Source of the DNA: Leptospira koniambonensis
GTDB lineage: Bacteria; Spirochaetota; Leptospiria; Leptospirales; Leptospiraceae
Direction: 5' to 3'
Length of the DNA: 64,000 bases
NCBI RefSeq assembly: GCF_004769555.1
Contig: NZ_RQFY01000004.1
Coordinates: 1,798,001-1,862,000 of the forward strand
This document shows positions 30,092 to 41,242 of this stretch, piece by piece. Within the stretch, counting starts at the first letter, position 1. The number at the start of each line of letters is the position of its first letter. A program made the position numbers and the translations under genes. The notes beneath the pieces were generated by a model. The model had not been told where the DNA came from. It did no database searches and was given only the letters and a program-made list of their open reading frames with translations.

Positions 30092-31644
30092 TGAAATAAA
30101 GGTACCATTCCATAAGCAGACTCGAATGCATCTGCTTGTTCTTCGCAGGCCCAAAGTTCTAGACTTTTATCGTAGTTCTGGTTAGTTACCAGTGTGAAGA
30201 TTGCCTGATTTTTTCGAACCTGGCATTTTACAGTTTCGATCAGCCCTTGTCTGTTTCGATTGCATGCACTTGCGATCCTTAAAATTGCAGAAAGTTTTTC
30301 GACTGTCTCTTGTTCTTTTGGACCAACTCTTTGGAATTCCCTATGTTTAGACTTAGGAGCGCTCTTACGGTGATATCTTGCAGTGAGAGCGATGATTTCA
30401 ATTTCTCCCCAGGTAAATCCGAGCATTGCTTCCGAGTTTCGGATCAGATAATAACTATGTTTATGATAGGCAGAATGAGAAATGAATAACCCAACTTCAT
30501 GGAGCAAAGAAGAAGCTTCCAAATATTCTCTTTCTTCTTTTCCTAATCTATGCACCGGTTGTAGTTGATCAAATATATCCAATGAAAGTTTAGCTACATG
30601 TCGGGCATATTCTTGGTCTCTTGTGTAAGAAACTAAAAGATTCAAGATGGACTTTTGACGAATATCATCCAGGTGTTTGGAATGTTCCAAGTCCTGGAAA
30701 TGTTCCCATTTTCGGATTGTATCGTAGATAATTCCTTCTCTAAGTGCGAACTCAGATACTGTCATATCAGGAAGGTCCAATAATTGGAATAATTCATCCA
30801 AGATCAACATTCCACCTACGATGATATCAGAACGTTTGGAATCGAATCCAGGGACCTTACTTCTCTTTTTAGAAGTGTCCGCATCTAAGATCATATTCCT
30901 TGCTCTTTTAAACTCGGAAGATTGGAATGTATAATGATTCAGAGGTCTTTCTTCAGTTTCTTCTCCCTCGAATGCTCGAATGATACCCGCAGTTGCCTGG
31001 ATTGTTCCGGATGAACCTATGATTATTTCCGGTTTTAGATCTCGGATGATCTTTCGGAAGGGAAGAATTGTCTCTTCTACATAGAGCTTACATTTACGTA
31101 TCTGAGAAGAATCCAGGGTTTCTGATTTCAGGAATTTTTCGGTGAGTCTGATCGCTCCCAATTTGAAACTTTTGGAGAATAAAATGTCCCCTCTATAACC
31201 CACTAAAACTTCGGTGCTTCCTCCACCTATATCTACAAGCAGGACCTTTTTATCGAATACAGGTAGTCCTTGTAGGACCCCAAAATAGATGAGTCGGGCT
31301 TCTTCATATCCGCTGATCACATCGATCTTAATGCCTGCTTCTTTTAAGGCGGCTGCCTGGAATTCCGCACGATTGGAAGCTTCTCTCATTGCAGATGTAG
31401 CGACTGCTCTGATCTCTGCTTTAGAGTTATCAGCAAGCATCTTAAAACGCTTTAAACACTCAATTGCACGCCTAAATGCGGGAGGATCGATCTCTCCTCC
31501 TTCTTCTAAACCGCTTCCGAGACGAACGTTCTCCTTCTCTCTGGCGATAGCTTCAAAGGTCCCGTTTTCTCGGACCCGGACGATAATCATGTGAAAGGAG
31601 TTTGTGCCTAGATCAATGGCAGCTAGGGTGTTTTCCCGGACCAT
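30088..31644 (-). CDS. Ppx/GppA-family phosphatase
   Basis: This 518-residue protein has an ASKHA N-terminal domain with [15 protein letters not shown] (phosphate loop), [23 protein letters not shown] and GSSGTIQA. The C-terminal half is an HD-like helical domain ([22 protein letters not shown]), as in exopolyphosphatase Ppx and pppGpp phosphatase GppA. It hydrolyses polyphosphate, pppGpp or both. The two activities cannot be told apart from sequence alone. It is divergent from mreB with a 188-bp spacer. Confidence 0.92.
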   Translation of the reverse strand: MVRENTLAAIDLGTNSFHMIIVRVRENGTFEAIAREKENVRLGSGLEEGGEIDPPAFRRAIECLKRFKMLADNSKAEIRAVATSAMREASNRAEFQAAALKEAGIKIDVISGYEEARLIYFGVLQGLPVFDKKVLLVDIGGGSTEVLVGYRGDILFSKSFKLGAIRLTEKFLKSETLDSSQIRKCKLYVEETILPFRKIIRDLKPEIIIGSSGTIQATAGIIRAFEGEETEERPLNHYTFQSSEFKRARNMILDADTSKKRSKVPGFDSKRSDIIVGGMLILDELFQLLDLPDMTVSEFALREGIIYDTIRKWEHFQDLEHSKHLDDIRQKSILNLLVSYTRDQEYARHVAKLSLDIFDQLQPVHRLGKEEREYLEASSLLHEVGLFISHSAYHKHSYYLIRNSEAMLGFTWGEIEIIALTARYHRKSAPKSKHREFQRVGPKEQETVEKLSAILRIASACNRNRQGLIETVKCQVRKNQAIFTLVTNQNYDKSLELWACEEQADAFESAYGMVPLFQ

Positions 31645-31721
31645 AAGTTCCCCAATATTCTTGAGGTAGCAATGGGTTCCAATTTGTTTTTCGTTTTTTT
31701 TGTTTTGGAATTGCCCGTAAG

Positions 31722-31740
31722 GATCGGGCAGGAAATATTG
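31722..31740. promoter_or_regulatory. Small dyad in ppx-mreB spacer
   Basis: TGCCCG (31722-31727) and CGGGCA (31735-31740) are inverted repeats separated by 7 bases. They lie 93-111 bp before the mreB ATG. The dyad may be an operator or a leader hairpin; no U-run follows on either strand. Confidence 0.3.
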
Positions 31741-31832
31741 AATTGGATCACGCCCGTAAAATCCTAGAGATTTTCACGGATGTTGCAGATAATAAATAAG
31801 ATCAACCAGCCTTCTGGCAGCAAAGGATAGAA

Positions 31833-32855
31833 ATGATATTCGATAAGCTATACGGATTATTTTCCAACGATATGGGAATCGACCTCGGAACCGCAAACAC
31901 TCTCGTCCATGTAAAAGGGCAAGGTATCGTTCTTTCCGAGCCTTCCGTAGTAGCGGTCCACGCGGCTACGGGCAAAGTGCTCGCAGTAGGCCAGGAAGCT
32001 AAAAGAATGTTGGGACGTACTCCCGGCGAGATCGTAGCAATCCGTCCTATGAAAGACGGGGTGATCGCGGACTTCGAAACAGTCGAAAAAATGATCCGCT
32101 ACTTCATTGCAAAAGTCCATAATAGAACTACTTTCGTAAAACCTAGGATCGTGATCGGAGTTCCTTCCGGGATCACTGAGGTGGAAAGACGTGCGGTTCG
32201 TGAATCCGCAGAACAAGCAGGCGCGCGCGAGATCTTCTTGATCGACGAAGCATTGGCTGCTGCGATCGGTGCAAATATTCCGATCAATGAACCTGCTGGT
32301 AATATGATCGTGGATATCGGTGGTGGAACTACTGAGATCGCTGTGATCTCTCTTGGCGGTATGGTTATCGCTGAGTCTATCAGAACTGGTGGCGATGAGT
32401 TCGACGATGCAATCATCAAATATTTAAGAAACCAATACAACCTGGTTGTTGGGGAAAGAACTGCAGAAGATATCAAACTTACTATCGGTAACGCTTACCC
32501 TGAAAAGAAAACCGAGACCATGGAAGTAAAAGGTAGAGATGCAATTTCCGGATTACCTCGTACTCTTGAATTAGAATCCAATGAGATCCGTAAGGCTCTT
32601 AAAGAACCAACCGACGAAATTTTAGACGGGATCAAAAGAGTTCTGGAAAGAACTCCTCCTGAACTTGCTTCGGATATTGTAGAAAGAGGGATCGTTCTTA
32701 CTGGAGGAGGATGTCTTCTTCGCGGATTAGAAACCTATCTTTCTAAAGAAACCGGTGTGCCTGTGTTCAGAGCCGAAAACCCTCTGACTTGTGTGGTACT
32801 TGGAACCGGAAAATTCTTGGACGAAGTTAAGTATCTAAAACCAGGGATCCGTTAA
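31833..32855 (+). CDS. mreB: Rod-shape actin homolog MreB
   Basis: This 340-residue protein has the classic start [11 protein letters not shown], phosphate 2 motif [18 protein letters not shown], and [12 protein letters not shown] near the end. MreB polymerises on the inner membrane and directs the elongation machinery. It leads mreB-mreC-mreD-mrdA-rodA. A ribosome site AAAGGATAG lies before the ATG. Confidence 0.98.
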   Translation: MIFDKLYGLFSNDMGIDLGTANTLVHVKGQGIVLSEPSVVAVHAATGKVLAVGQEAKRMLGRTPGEIVAIRPMKDGVIADFETVEKMIRYFIAKVHNRTTFVKPRIVIGVPSGITEVERRAVRESAEQAGAREIFLIDEALAAAIGANIPINEPAGNMIVDIGGGTTEIAVISLGGMVIAESIRTGGDEFDDAIIKYLRNQYNLVVGERTAEDIKLTIGNAYPEKKTETMEVKGRDAISGLPRTLELESNEIRKALKEPTDEILDGIKRVLERTPPELASDIVERGIVLTGGGCLLRGLETYLSKETGVPVFRAENPLTCVVLGTGKFLDEVKYLKPGIR

Positions 32856-32867
32856 TTCGGATCTCGA

Positions 32868-32889
32868 ACTCTGGCCTGATCACCAGAGT
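32868..32889 (+). promoter_or_regulatory. Hairpin between mreB and mreC
   Basis: ACTCTGG and CCAGAGT are perfect 7-bp arms with an 8-base loop. A T6 run lies 12 bases further on, directly before the mreC ATG at 32907. The T-run is too distant for a standard terminator. The hairpin may trim mRNA or tune mreC expression relative to mreB. Confidence 0.4.
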
Positions 32890-32906
32890 CCGATACGGAA
32901 TTTTTT

Positions 32907-34010
32907 ATGCTTTGGCTTCAAGTTAATAAAAGTAAGGAAACTGTTTCCCTTTTATTCTGCGTTGTATTCTCTCTTCTATCCCTGACTTTTAAAAGTAATG
33001 TTTTAGTCAGAGGGATTGCAAGTTTCCAGAGAGTGGGGGACTCCGTTTCTGGTTCGATCGACGGAGTTGGCTCCTTTTTTAAAGGAGCTTATACTAAATT
33101 AGAATCTTTTGAAGCGGTTCGTCAGGAAAGAGATGCCTGCGTAGCTGCAATTGATGATTATAAAATTCTTCCCCAAGATCTGGAAAGAGTAAGCAGAGAG
33201 AACGAAAGTCTCAGAAAAGAATTACGTTTTAATACTAAACAAAAATATTCTACAGTCAAAGCGGAAGTTCTTTCCGTTCGTTTGAATTCAATTTATCGAA
33301 CAATCATTATAGACAAAGGTTCAGAAGCAGGGATCAAACCTTATATGCCTGTCACTGCAAGAGCGGTGAACCAAAAAGGTGAAATTATAGAAGCACTCGT
33401 CGGAAAGGTGATCGCGGTCACAGGTGGATCAGCAGTGGTCCAACCTATCATCAATTCCAATTATAATATGGGTGTTTCCATTCCCGAAAGTAATCTTTGG
33501 GCCACTCTTTCTGGAAACTCCGGAAGAGGAATGGAAGCATTGATGAATTATATAGATAGTGGTATCATCATTGATCCAAGGATTTTCGGAGATTATCCAA
33601 TGGGTCCAAGTGAGATGATCCAATACACTGAATCTTTAAGTAAGATAGGAAAACCTGTATATAGTTCAGGTTCTTCCGGAATGTTCCCACCAGGAATTCC
33701 TGTGGGTATAATTACTGAAGAAGGTCCGCGCAACGGAAGTTTTAAAACTGCATTCTTAAAACCTTTTGTTCGTTTTGATATGTTGGAGTCTGTTACTATC
33801 TTAATGAAACTTCCTGAAAAATGGGCGGAGACTTGGCCTGAAGGACAGAATATCAATATCGAAAATCCTTACTTTGGTGAATTAAATTATCCTAAAGAAG
33901 AAAGAGAGCCTAAGGCTCCTGCTCCAGTAGGAAACAAACCTGCGGAAACTCCTAAACCTCAAAAACCGGAAGGTACTGGCTCCGGATTTTCAGACGAGGA
34001 AACAAACTAA
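32907..34010 (+). CDS. mreC: Rod-shape protein MreC
   Basis: This 367-residue protein has a short cytoplasmic start, one membrane helix (about 13-28), a coiled coil (about 55-110, [15 protein letters not shown]) and the beta-rich periplasmic domain with [27 protein letters not shown]. The Pro/Glu/Lys-rich tail (about 325-367) is an extension. MreC scaffolds PBP2 and RodA in the periplasm. Its stop overlaps the mreD ATG by one base. Confidence 0.93.
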   Translation: MLWLQVNKSKETVSLLFCVVFSLLSLTFKSNVLVRGIASFQRVGDSVSGSIDGVGSFFKGAYTKLESFEAVRQERDACVAAIDDYKILPQDLERVSRENESLRKELRFNTKQKYSTVKAEVLSVRLNSIYRTIIIDKGSEAGIKPYMPVTARAVNQKGEIIEALVGKVIAVTGGSAVVQPIINSNYNMGVSIPESNLWATLSGNSGRGMEALMNYIDSGIIIDPRIFGDYPMGPSEMIQYTESLSKIGKPVYSSGSSGMFPPGIPVGIITEEGPRNGSFKTAFLKPFVRFDMLESVTILMKLPEKWAETWPEGQNINIENPYFGELNYPKEEREPKAPAPVGNKPAETPKPQKPEGTGSGFSDEETN

Positions 34011-34513
34011 TGATCTTAGAATATATAGTCATTGGTGCCGGGATTTTGATCTCCCACTTCTTGAATGGAACAAATCTATTCGAGATTTCTGGATTTAAGC
34101 CAGACTTTATGGTGATCTTCGTTCTATTCTTTGCTCTCCGTAGGGGAACAATGGCTGGGATTTGGATCGGATTTTTTGGCGGATTACTTTCTGATTCAGG
34201 ATTAGGCGGAGAAATCGTAGATAATATTGTTACCTACAAGATAGGACTTCACTCACTTACATTTTGTATCATGGGTTATATCGTAGGAAAGTTCGCAAGA
34301 CCTGCCTATCACGAAAATCAGATTTCCATAATGTTGTATTCTCTTGTTGTAACTTTGGTTTCCAGGATTGCTTCTTCTCTTTTATTCTCCGCATTCTTTC
34401 ATGAAAATCTAAACTATTCCATTATTAGTACCTCTATCTTTAACGGAGCGATCGCTCCTATGTTCTTCTGGATATTGGGAAAATTGTACAGATTGGAGCA
34501 GGCGGAAGGCTAA
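34010..34513 (+). CDS. mreD: Rod-shape protein MreD
   Basis: This 167-residue polytopic protein has about five helices, with [34 protein letters not shown], the conserved MreD core. It begins at TAATG overlapping mreC. It is a membrane component of the elongasome. Confidence 0.9.
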   Translation: MILEYIVIGAGILISHFLNGTNLFEISGFKPDFMVIFVLFFALRRGTMAGIWIGFFGGLLSDSGLGGEIVDNIVTYKIGLHSLTFCIMGYIVGKFARPAYHENQISIMLYSLVVTLVSRIASSLLFSAFFHENLNYSIISTSIFNGAIAPMFFWILGKLYRLEQAEG

Positions 34514-34514
34514 A

Positions 34515-36451
34515 ATGTTGGGGGGAGGAGGATCTTCTTCAGCCACAGAGTTTAGACTGGAGCGCAGTTTCAGGCTAAGACTGTATATGTTCTCTGGGCT
34601 TGTTGCATTTGCTTTAATAGCATTCGTAATCCAGTTATTCAATCTTCAGATCGTACAAGGAACTGATAACTCTTTAAAGGCGGAGAAGTTCGTTAGAAAA
34701 AGTGAAACTATTCCTGCTGCTCGGGGAGAAATGTTCGACAGAAACTTTCTCACTCCTGAAACATCTATGGCACTTGTTTCCAATTATTCCAGTTTGGATG
34801 CAGTATTAAACACTTCTTTACTCAAATACGATCCGACTAAGGTTAAAAATTTCCTGCAGGAATTCGCGAGAACTCTTTCGATACCAATGTCTTATTACGA
34901 AGAAGACTTGCTTGAGCCTAAATTTTCTAAAAAGATCAAAACCAAAAAGCCATTCGTACTTTTAGAAGCTATTTCCAAGGCCCAGCAGGAACGTATATCA
35001 GTTTTTGATAATATATCTAAGTATGTGATCTTGGTTCCTTCTCCTAGAAGGATCTATAAAATGGGTCCTGCACTTGCACATGTTACAGGATATATAGGAA
35101 AACCGAGTAAAACGGATCTTCTTACCCGGGAAATAAAATCTTACCAATGGCTTGGAAAAGATGGGCTGGAGCTCCAATACGATTCAAGGCTTCGAGGAAC
35201 CGACGGATTCCGTATCCAAAAAAGAAGTTCCGAAGGAAATATCGAAGAAGAAAGGGTAGTAGAACATTCTACTCCTGGAAATAACCTTGTACTCACTATA
35301 GATAAAGACATTCAACTTGCTGCGTATAAGGCGCTAAAAGGTGCCAGAGGAACTGCGATTGCAATGCGTCCTTCCACTGGGGAAATTTTAGCAATGGCTT
35401 CTAATCCGAGCTATGATCCGAATGTCCTCTCTGGAAAAAGTAGATCTGAAAGAACTGCACATTATAAGAGAGTGGATGCAAACGGCGGATTTTTAAATCT
35501 TGCGATCCAATCTAAATTTCCACCAGCTTCCACATACAAGACGTTAGTTGCACTTGCTGCTTTAGAAAGTGGGCATAAGGTGGATTATACTCCTGAAACC
35601 AGTTACCAATGTAATGGTAGCTACACGCTTAAATCCACATTTGCTGGAGTTCCCGACCAAGTTTTCTATTGTTGGGAGAAGGGAGGGCATGGTACGAATG
35701 ACCTGGCTCATGCTCTTCAAAAATCATGTTCCGTGTATTTTTATAATCTGGGATATAAATTAGGTTCTGATCCTATCTTGACCTATTCTCGTTTATTCTT
35801 ATTGGATCAAAAATCCAAAGTGGATCTTCCGGGAGAAATTGCGGGTCAGGTTCCTTCTCCTGCTTGGAAAAAAAGAATTTATGGAACCAGATGGTTTGAT
35901 GGAGATACGATCAACCTTTCTATCGGACAAGGATTCATGTCGGTTACTCCTCTTTCTATGACATTGTTTTACGCAGGGCTATTGAATAGAGGACAGATCT
36001 ACCAGCCTTATATAGTCAACGAGATCAGAGATCCATTAGATAATTCTATTATCAATCGTACAGATCCTCAGAGACTAAGCGACATTCCGATCCAATCTTC
36101 TACAGTAGAGGCTATTAAAGCTGGGCTTAGATTAGTTGTGAAGAATGGAACAGCTGCATTTGTATTAAACAAACCTGGGCTTCCTGATATAGCAGGGAAA
36201 ACAGGAACTGCCCAAACAAGAAGAAGAGGATCTTCCGGATCCAACCACGCTTGGTTCATAGGATATGCGCCTGCAAATGCACCTGTCAGCGAACAAGTAG
36301 TAGTCGCTGTATTCGTAGAATATGGAGTGGGTGGAGCGGCCGGAGCAGCACCTGTCGCAAGAGAAATGTTTAGAGCTGCTTTCCCTCCTGGAAGTTTCAA
36401 AAGAACTGCAGAGATACCTGAAACTGCTCCTGCAGCACCGGAGAATATACA

Positions 36452-36455
<4 letters not shown>
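34515..36455 (+). CDS. mrdA: Penicillin-binding protein 2
   Basis: This 646-residue class B PBP is the elongation transpeptidase. One N-terminal helix (about 27-46), then the pedestal domain with [12 protein letters not shown]. The transpeptidase motifs are STYK (Ser339, Lys342), SCS in the SxN position, and AGKTGTAQT (Lys562). GGAAGG lies before the ATG. Its TGA overlaps the rodA start. It should work with RodA, which polymerises the glycan strands. Confidence 0.95.
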
Positions 36456-37972
<1,517 letters not shown>

Positions 37973-37990
37973 ATTTTAGATACTTAAAAT

Positions 37991-38038
37991 GGCATGACTT
38001 TGCAAAAAAGCATGCCGATATTCTAACTAGCCGGCATG
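37991..38038 (+). promoter_or_regulatory. Three-segment leader that can sequester a start codon
   Basis: Segment A is GGCATG (37991-37996), segment B is CATGCCG (38011-38017) and segment C is CGGCATG (38032-38038). B can pair with either A or C, and C includes the ATG at 38036-38038. The pairings are mutually exclusive, as in translational switches. No Shine-Dalgarno is visible before the ATG. The ligand or trigger is unknown, and short arms of this kind can arise by chance. Confidence 0.4.
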
Positions 38039-38827
38039 GAAAGAGTAAAAGATTCCAGATTTCTATTCGATCTGAAAAGAAAATTTCGCTATATCTTGGA
38101 AGAGGTGGAGAAGAATACCTATGACCAAGATTCGGAAGTCAGAGAATTAGAAACGGTCTGGGAAGAAATGTTCGATGTGGCTTCCCGCAATGATACTCCT
38201 TATTTTAAAGCAAGACTTTCTAATCTAAAAAGACAATTAGATGGTTTTGTAAGAACCAAGGCTTACGAAAAACAAGAGTTTGATCGCATCTATAGACAAT
38301 TAGAGAAGATCCGCAAAGACGATACTGTAGAATTTTTAGATGAGTCTATGCGTTCCACATTGGGAAGGATTTCGGAAAATACGAATAAAGTTACTGCCAA
38401 TGTATCTGGTTCCGGGATAGAGCCAGGCTCTTTGGGAGGAATTCCTCTACTTCTCACTTTTAGATGTGGCACTGTTCATTTTATAGTTAAATCCGGACCC
38501 AAAAAGATATTCAGGAACGTACATAGAAACAAAGACAAGGTCCTTTACGAAGGAAAAAAATATCCTATCTTCCCTAGTAGATCCATTTATTTTTCTTGGG
38601 AAGGAGAAGGTAGAGCCTGGGAAACTGAGCCCGGTTCCTTACTCATGATCCGTTATCCGGAAGGAATTAGATTTTTTAGGTGTGACGCTTTAGGAGATAC
38701 ATTCCGTATTCCTGAAGATACTTTTAAAAGAAGATTACAACCTACTGACAAACAATCCACTGAGATCCGCTATTATTTCCGCAAGGCCGGAGTTCGGTAT
38801 TATTATATTCCCCAAAAAGGGGAGTGA
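38036..38827 (+). CDS. Unknown protein with N-terminal coiled coil
   Basis: This 263-residue protein has a highly charged helical first half (about 1-115, for example KRKFRYILEEVEKNTYD and YEKQEFDRIYRQLEKI), a Gly/Ser hinge (about 120-140), and a beta-rich domain (LLLTFRCGTVHFIV, SLLMIRYPEGIRFFRCD, GVRYYYIPQ). No membrane segment is visible. A CheW-like fold for the C-terminal half is a weak possibility. The ATG lies within the leader hairpin described separately. It is 63 bp downstream of rodA and may be read from that operon. Confidence 0.65.
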   Translation: MERVKDSRFLFDLKRKFRYILEEVEKNTYDQDSEVRELETVWEEMFDVASRNDTPYFKARLSNLKRQLDGFVRTKAYEKQEFDRIYRQLEKIRKDDTVEFLDESMRSTLGRISENTNKVTANVSGSGIEPGSLGGIPLLLTFRCGTVHFIVKSGPKKIFRNVHRNKDKVLYEGKKYPIFPSRSIYFSWEGEGRAWETEPGSLLMIRYPEGIRFFRCDALGDTFRIPEDTFKRRLQPTDKQSTEIRYYFRKAGVRYYYIPQKGE

Positions 38828-38899
38828 TCACCTAACATCATAACAACGTAATTTGGTTTGCAATTTTAAGGATATAGGAGAAAATCCGAGGCCTTTACG

Positions 38900-39985
38900 A
38901 TGTTATACAATACTTCTTTCTGGGACAATTGGACATTCGAAAGCCTATTCGATCTATATTCAAAAGGTCCCGATTTTTCGAATTCCAAAGAATTAAAAAT
39001 AAATAAAGAGACAAATTCTTATGATTGGACTGAGATCTGCACTGCTTGTGTCCAAATAGAAAGTCTATTTCATTTAATTAATGAACTTGTTCTAAGAGAA
39101 AAAATATTCTATGACCATAAATTCTCTGCTGGTTGGAATTCCTTCGAAAGCCTAGATTCCTTGGATGGAAGTCTGCTCATTTCGGTAGATATACCTACCT
39201 ATAACCCAGAGGTTGCAGATTCCAGGAACAAAGCCCTAGAATTATTATGTGTTACCGATCTGATGAAAAAACATCAGGAAGAAAATTTAGAAGGTTATAG
39301 AAAGAATAAACAATCACCTCATGAGTATTTTGGCCAAGTGGTCTGGGGAGCTGCGGGAAATCTGGGGCGAAGTTCTTTTCTAGGAGCGCATTACGTGGCT
39401 CATCCAATTCGTGCTTCCTTATTAGAGCAAGTCCCTTTATTCGAACCTCATACAGATATAAATTCAGAAGTTAAAGAATGGATCGATAACGAAAGGATGA
39501 AGATGTTCACAAGTCTGACTCCTGTTGGAAAGATGAATAATTTCCAGTTAGTTCTTCCACCTATAGTTGCGGAAGTGATCGAATCTGCCTCTAAATTTTC
39601 TGAGATCATTCCATCTGCAATAGAGACTAGAGAAAAATATACAAAGATCAGAGAATGGATCGGAGAATACCAAACTGCAGTAGAGCGTGAAAATCCTGCT
39701 TCACTTTCTAAGTTCAGAAAAACACTGGATTCAGTGGCTCAAGATTTGGAAAAAATGAGAAAAGGAACAGATATGGGAAATACTAAAGTGGGACTTTCTT
39801 TTATCAGTTTGGATTTTCCAATGCCAAAAATGCCTGATTACAGAAGGTATTGGGGGATTAGAGGAGCTTTAAACAAACTTTCCTTGAATCAAAAAGGAGA
39901 TAAGTCTCTTACTAAACTTTTAGATTGGTTAGATTGTCCAAAGGGAACTAAGTCAGAAAAGATCAGAGAATATTTTCGTTTCTGA
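38900..39985 (+). CDS. Unknown conserved-looking cytoplasmic protein
   Basis: This 361-residue protein is one I do not recognise. It has no signal peptide or membrane helix. It begins WDNWTFESLFDLYSKG, contains a possible cofactor-free region with NLGRSSFLGAHYVAHP, and a central charged helical part (about 235-305). An opal stop ends it, and GGAG precedes the ATG at a somewhat long distance. It follows the coiled-coil gene by 72 bp on the same strand. Confidence 0.6.
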   Translation: MLYNTSFWDNWTFESLFDLYSKGPDFSNSKELKINKETNSYDWTEICTACVQIESLFHLINELVLREKIFYDHKFSAGWNSFESLDSLDGSLLISVDIPTYNPEVADSRNKALELLCVTDLMKKHQEENLEGYRKNKQSPHEYFGQVVWGAAGNLGRSSFLGAHYVAHPIRASLLEQVPLFEPHTDINSEVKEWIDNERMKMFTSLTPVGKMNNFQLVLPPIVAEVIESASKFSEIIPSAIETREKYTKIREWIGEYQTAVERENPASLSKFRKTLDSVAQDLEKMRKGTDMGNTKVGLSFISLDFPMPKMPDYRRYWGIRGALNKLSLNQKGDKSLTKLLDWLDCPKGTKSEKIREYFRF

Positions 39986-40031
39986 TCTCAAGTTTAGGGA
40001 TTGTAGATTAGGAGAGCCGAAGGCGGAGAGA

Positions 40032-40256
40032 TTACTCTCCGTCCTCGAGTAGGTTATTCAAACTGTCTAGTAGAACATCCACTTCTACACCGTAACCCAT
40101 ACAAACTTGCTCGATAGTTTCGAGTTCGTTGATAGAACAATGAGAGCATCCGCCCAAATGATAACTTGAAAATACCAATCCTGCTTCAGGATGAAGACCG
40201 ATCGCTTCGCCTACTGTCATTTCTTTAAAAAATCTTGGCTTGACCGCTTCCGACAT
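40032..40256 (-). CDS. DUF1858-type redox-disulfide small protein
   Basis: This 74-residue protein has TVGEAIGLHPEAGLVFSSYHLGG followed by CSHC, as in the DUF1858/hybrid-cluster-associated redox-disulfide family. The CxxC pair may be redox-active or bind metal. AGGAGA lies before the ATG. It diverges from the PTPS-like gene with 66 bp between them. The physiological partner is unknown. Confidence 0.85.
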   Translation of the reverse strand: MSEAVKPRFFKEMTVGEAIGLHPEAGLVFSSYHLGGCSHCSINELETIEQVCMGYGVEVDVLLDSLNNLLEDGE

Positions 40257-40322
40257 GGGGAAAATCTCCTAAGTACTGGTTTAAGTTCCAGTATATAGAC
40301 TCCCTAGGCCAAAGTCAATTCC

Positions 40323-40724
40323 ATGTTTTTTCAAGAAACCGGCAAATTCTATATTCGTATCGAAGAAAGGTTCGAATCTTCTCATTATCTTTACAAATAC
40401 TTCCCAGATGGCTCCGATGAGCCAATCCACGGGCATTCCTTTAAGGTAGAAGTTTATCTCTCCGGCCAAAAGAATATTGGAGAAGACGGGATCAGTTTCG
40501 ACTTTTTAACCTCTAAGCGTAAGCTTAAGGAACTTGTAGCTGAGTTAGACCACATTCTGATCAATGATCATTCTGATTTTAAGAAGACCAATCCAACTTC
40601 TGAAAACATGGCGCGTTGGTTTTACTATGGCTTAAAGGACAGTGTAGCTGAGGCGAAAGGTAAAGTAGATCGGATCGTAATCCATGAAGGTCCGGAAAAC
40701 TTGGCTTATTACGAGCCAAACTAA
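40323..40724 (+). CDS. 6-pyruvoyl-tetrahydropterin synthase/QueD family, no cysteine
   Basis: This 133-residue protein has the PTPS fold motifs: SSHYL (H21) and HGHS (H36, H38) for zinc, ELDHILINDH and VIHEGPENLAYYE. QueD and classical PTPS have a catalytic cysteine just before HGH. Here that stretch is SDEPIHGH and the whole protein has no cysteine. Glu33 lies three residues before the first HGH histidine. This resembles the PTPS-III class, which makes a folate precursor and can replace dihydroneopterin aldolase FolB. QueD function (queuosine) is less likely. The class call is from memory of that family. Confidence 0.85.
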   Translation: MFFQETGKFYIRIEERFESSHYLYKYFPDGSDEPIHGHSFKVEVYLSGQKNIGEDGISFDFLTSKRKLKELVAELDHILINDHSDFKKTNPTSENMARWFYYGLKDSVAEAKGKVDRIVIHEGPENLAYYEPN

Positions 40725-41131
40725 ACTTTACCGTACGTAAAAAGAAAAACTAAGTTCGCCACCGCATAAGAGATCGTGAAATAAAAACCGATGCGTAAAG
40801 GCCTAGGCAGTCTCATCACTCCGCAAAGAACAAAGTGCACTGCTAAAAAACAAAGAGCTAAAGTGTTTGTCCAAAGAACGGCTTTCACTGGTTCTGAGTC
40901 TGCTCCGTATAAAAGTAGAAGGACCGTAGGCAATAGTCCCAGAAAACTCATGAACCCGCCAGTTGCGATCCAAACCATTAGGATCATCCTGGACTGTCTT
41001 TCATCTGGATGTTGGAAGACTGAGATTGCACCCCCAACTACTAACTGGTGTAAAAAACCGTGGAATGCGTAGACCAAACTTACGCATAAAAATAGGATCG
41101 TAGGCAGGTTGAGATGGTTCAGGTCTGACAA
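40721..41131 (-). CDS. Unknown four-helix membrane protein
   Basis: This 136-residue protein has four predicted helices (about 9-33, 49-73, 85-104, 110-133) with short loops. The start is TTG with GGAG nearby. No family motif is recognised. Its end overlaps the convergent PTPS-like gene by four bases. Confidence 0.6.
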   Translation of the reverse strand: MSDLNHLNLPTILFLCVSLVYAFHGFLHQLVVGGAISVFQHPDERQSRMILMVWIATGGFMSFLGLLPTVLLLLYGADSEPVKAVLWTNTLALCFLAVHFVLCGVMRLPRPLRIGFYFTISYAVANLVFLFTYGKV

Positions 41132-41242
41132 CTGGAAAACTCCGACTTCTTATCGACTCACAAATCTTACGGGAAGGCTTCCACTTCACAACTAATTTAC
41201 TGTTGACCTTCGATTGAAAAAAACGAAGATAACAGGCCGGAC

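Noticed and set aside
29417..30154. Long start of the lipoprotein inside ppx
   Set aside because: The GTG at 30091 in the GTGA overlap gives a proper signal peptide; the earlier start gives an extra tail inside ppx.
32868..32906. Terminator between mreB and mreC
   Set aside because: The T-run is 12 bases from the stem, and the operon layout predicts read-through. It is kept only as a possible regulatory hairpin.
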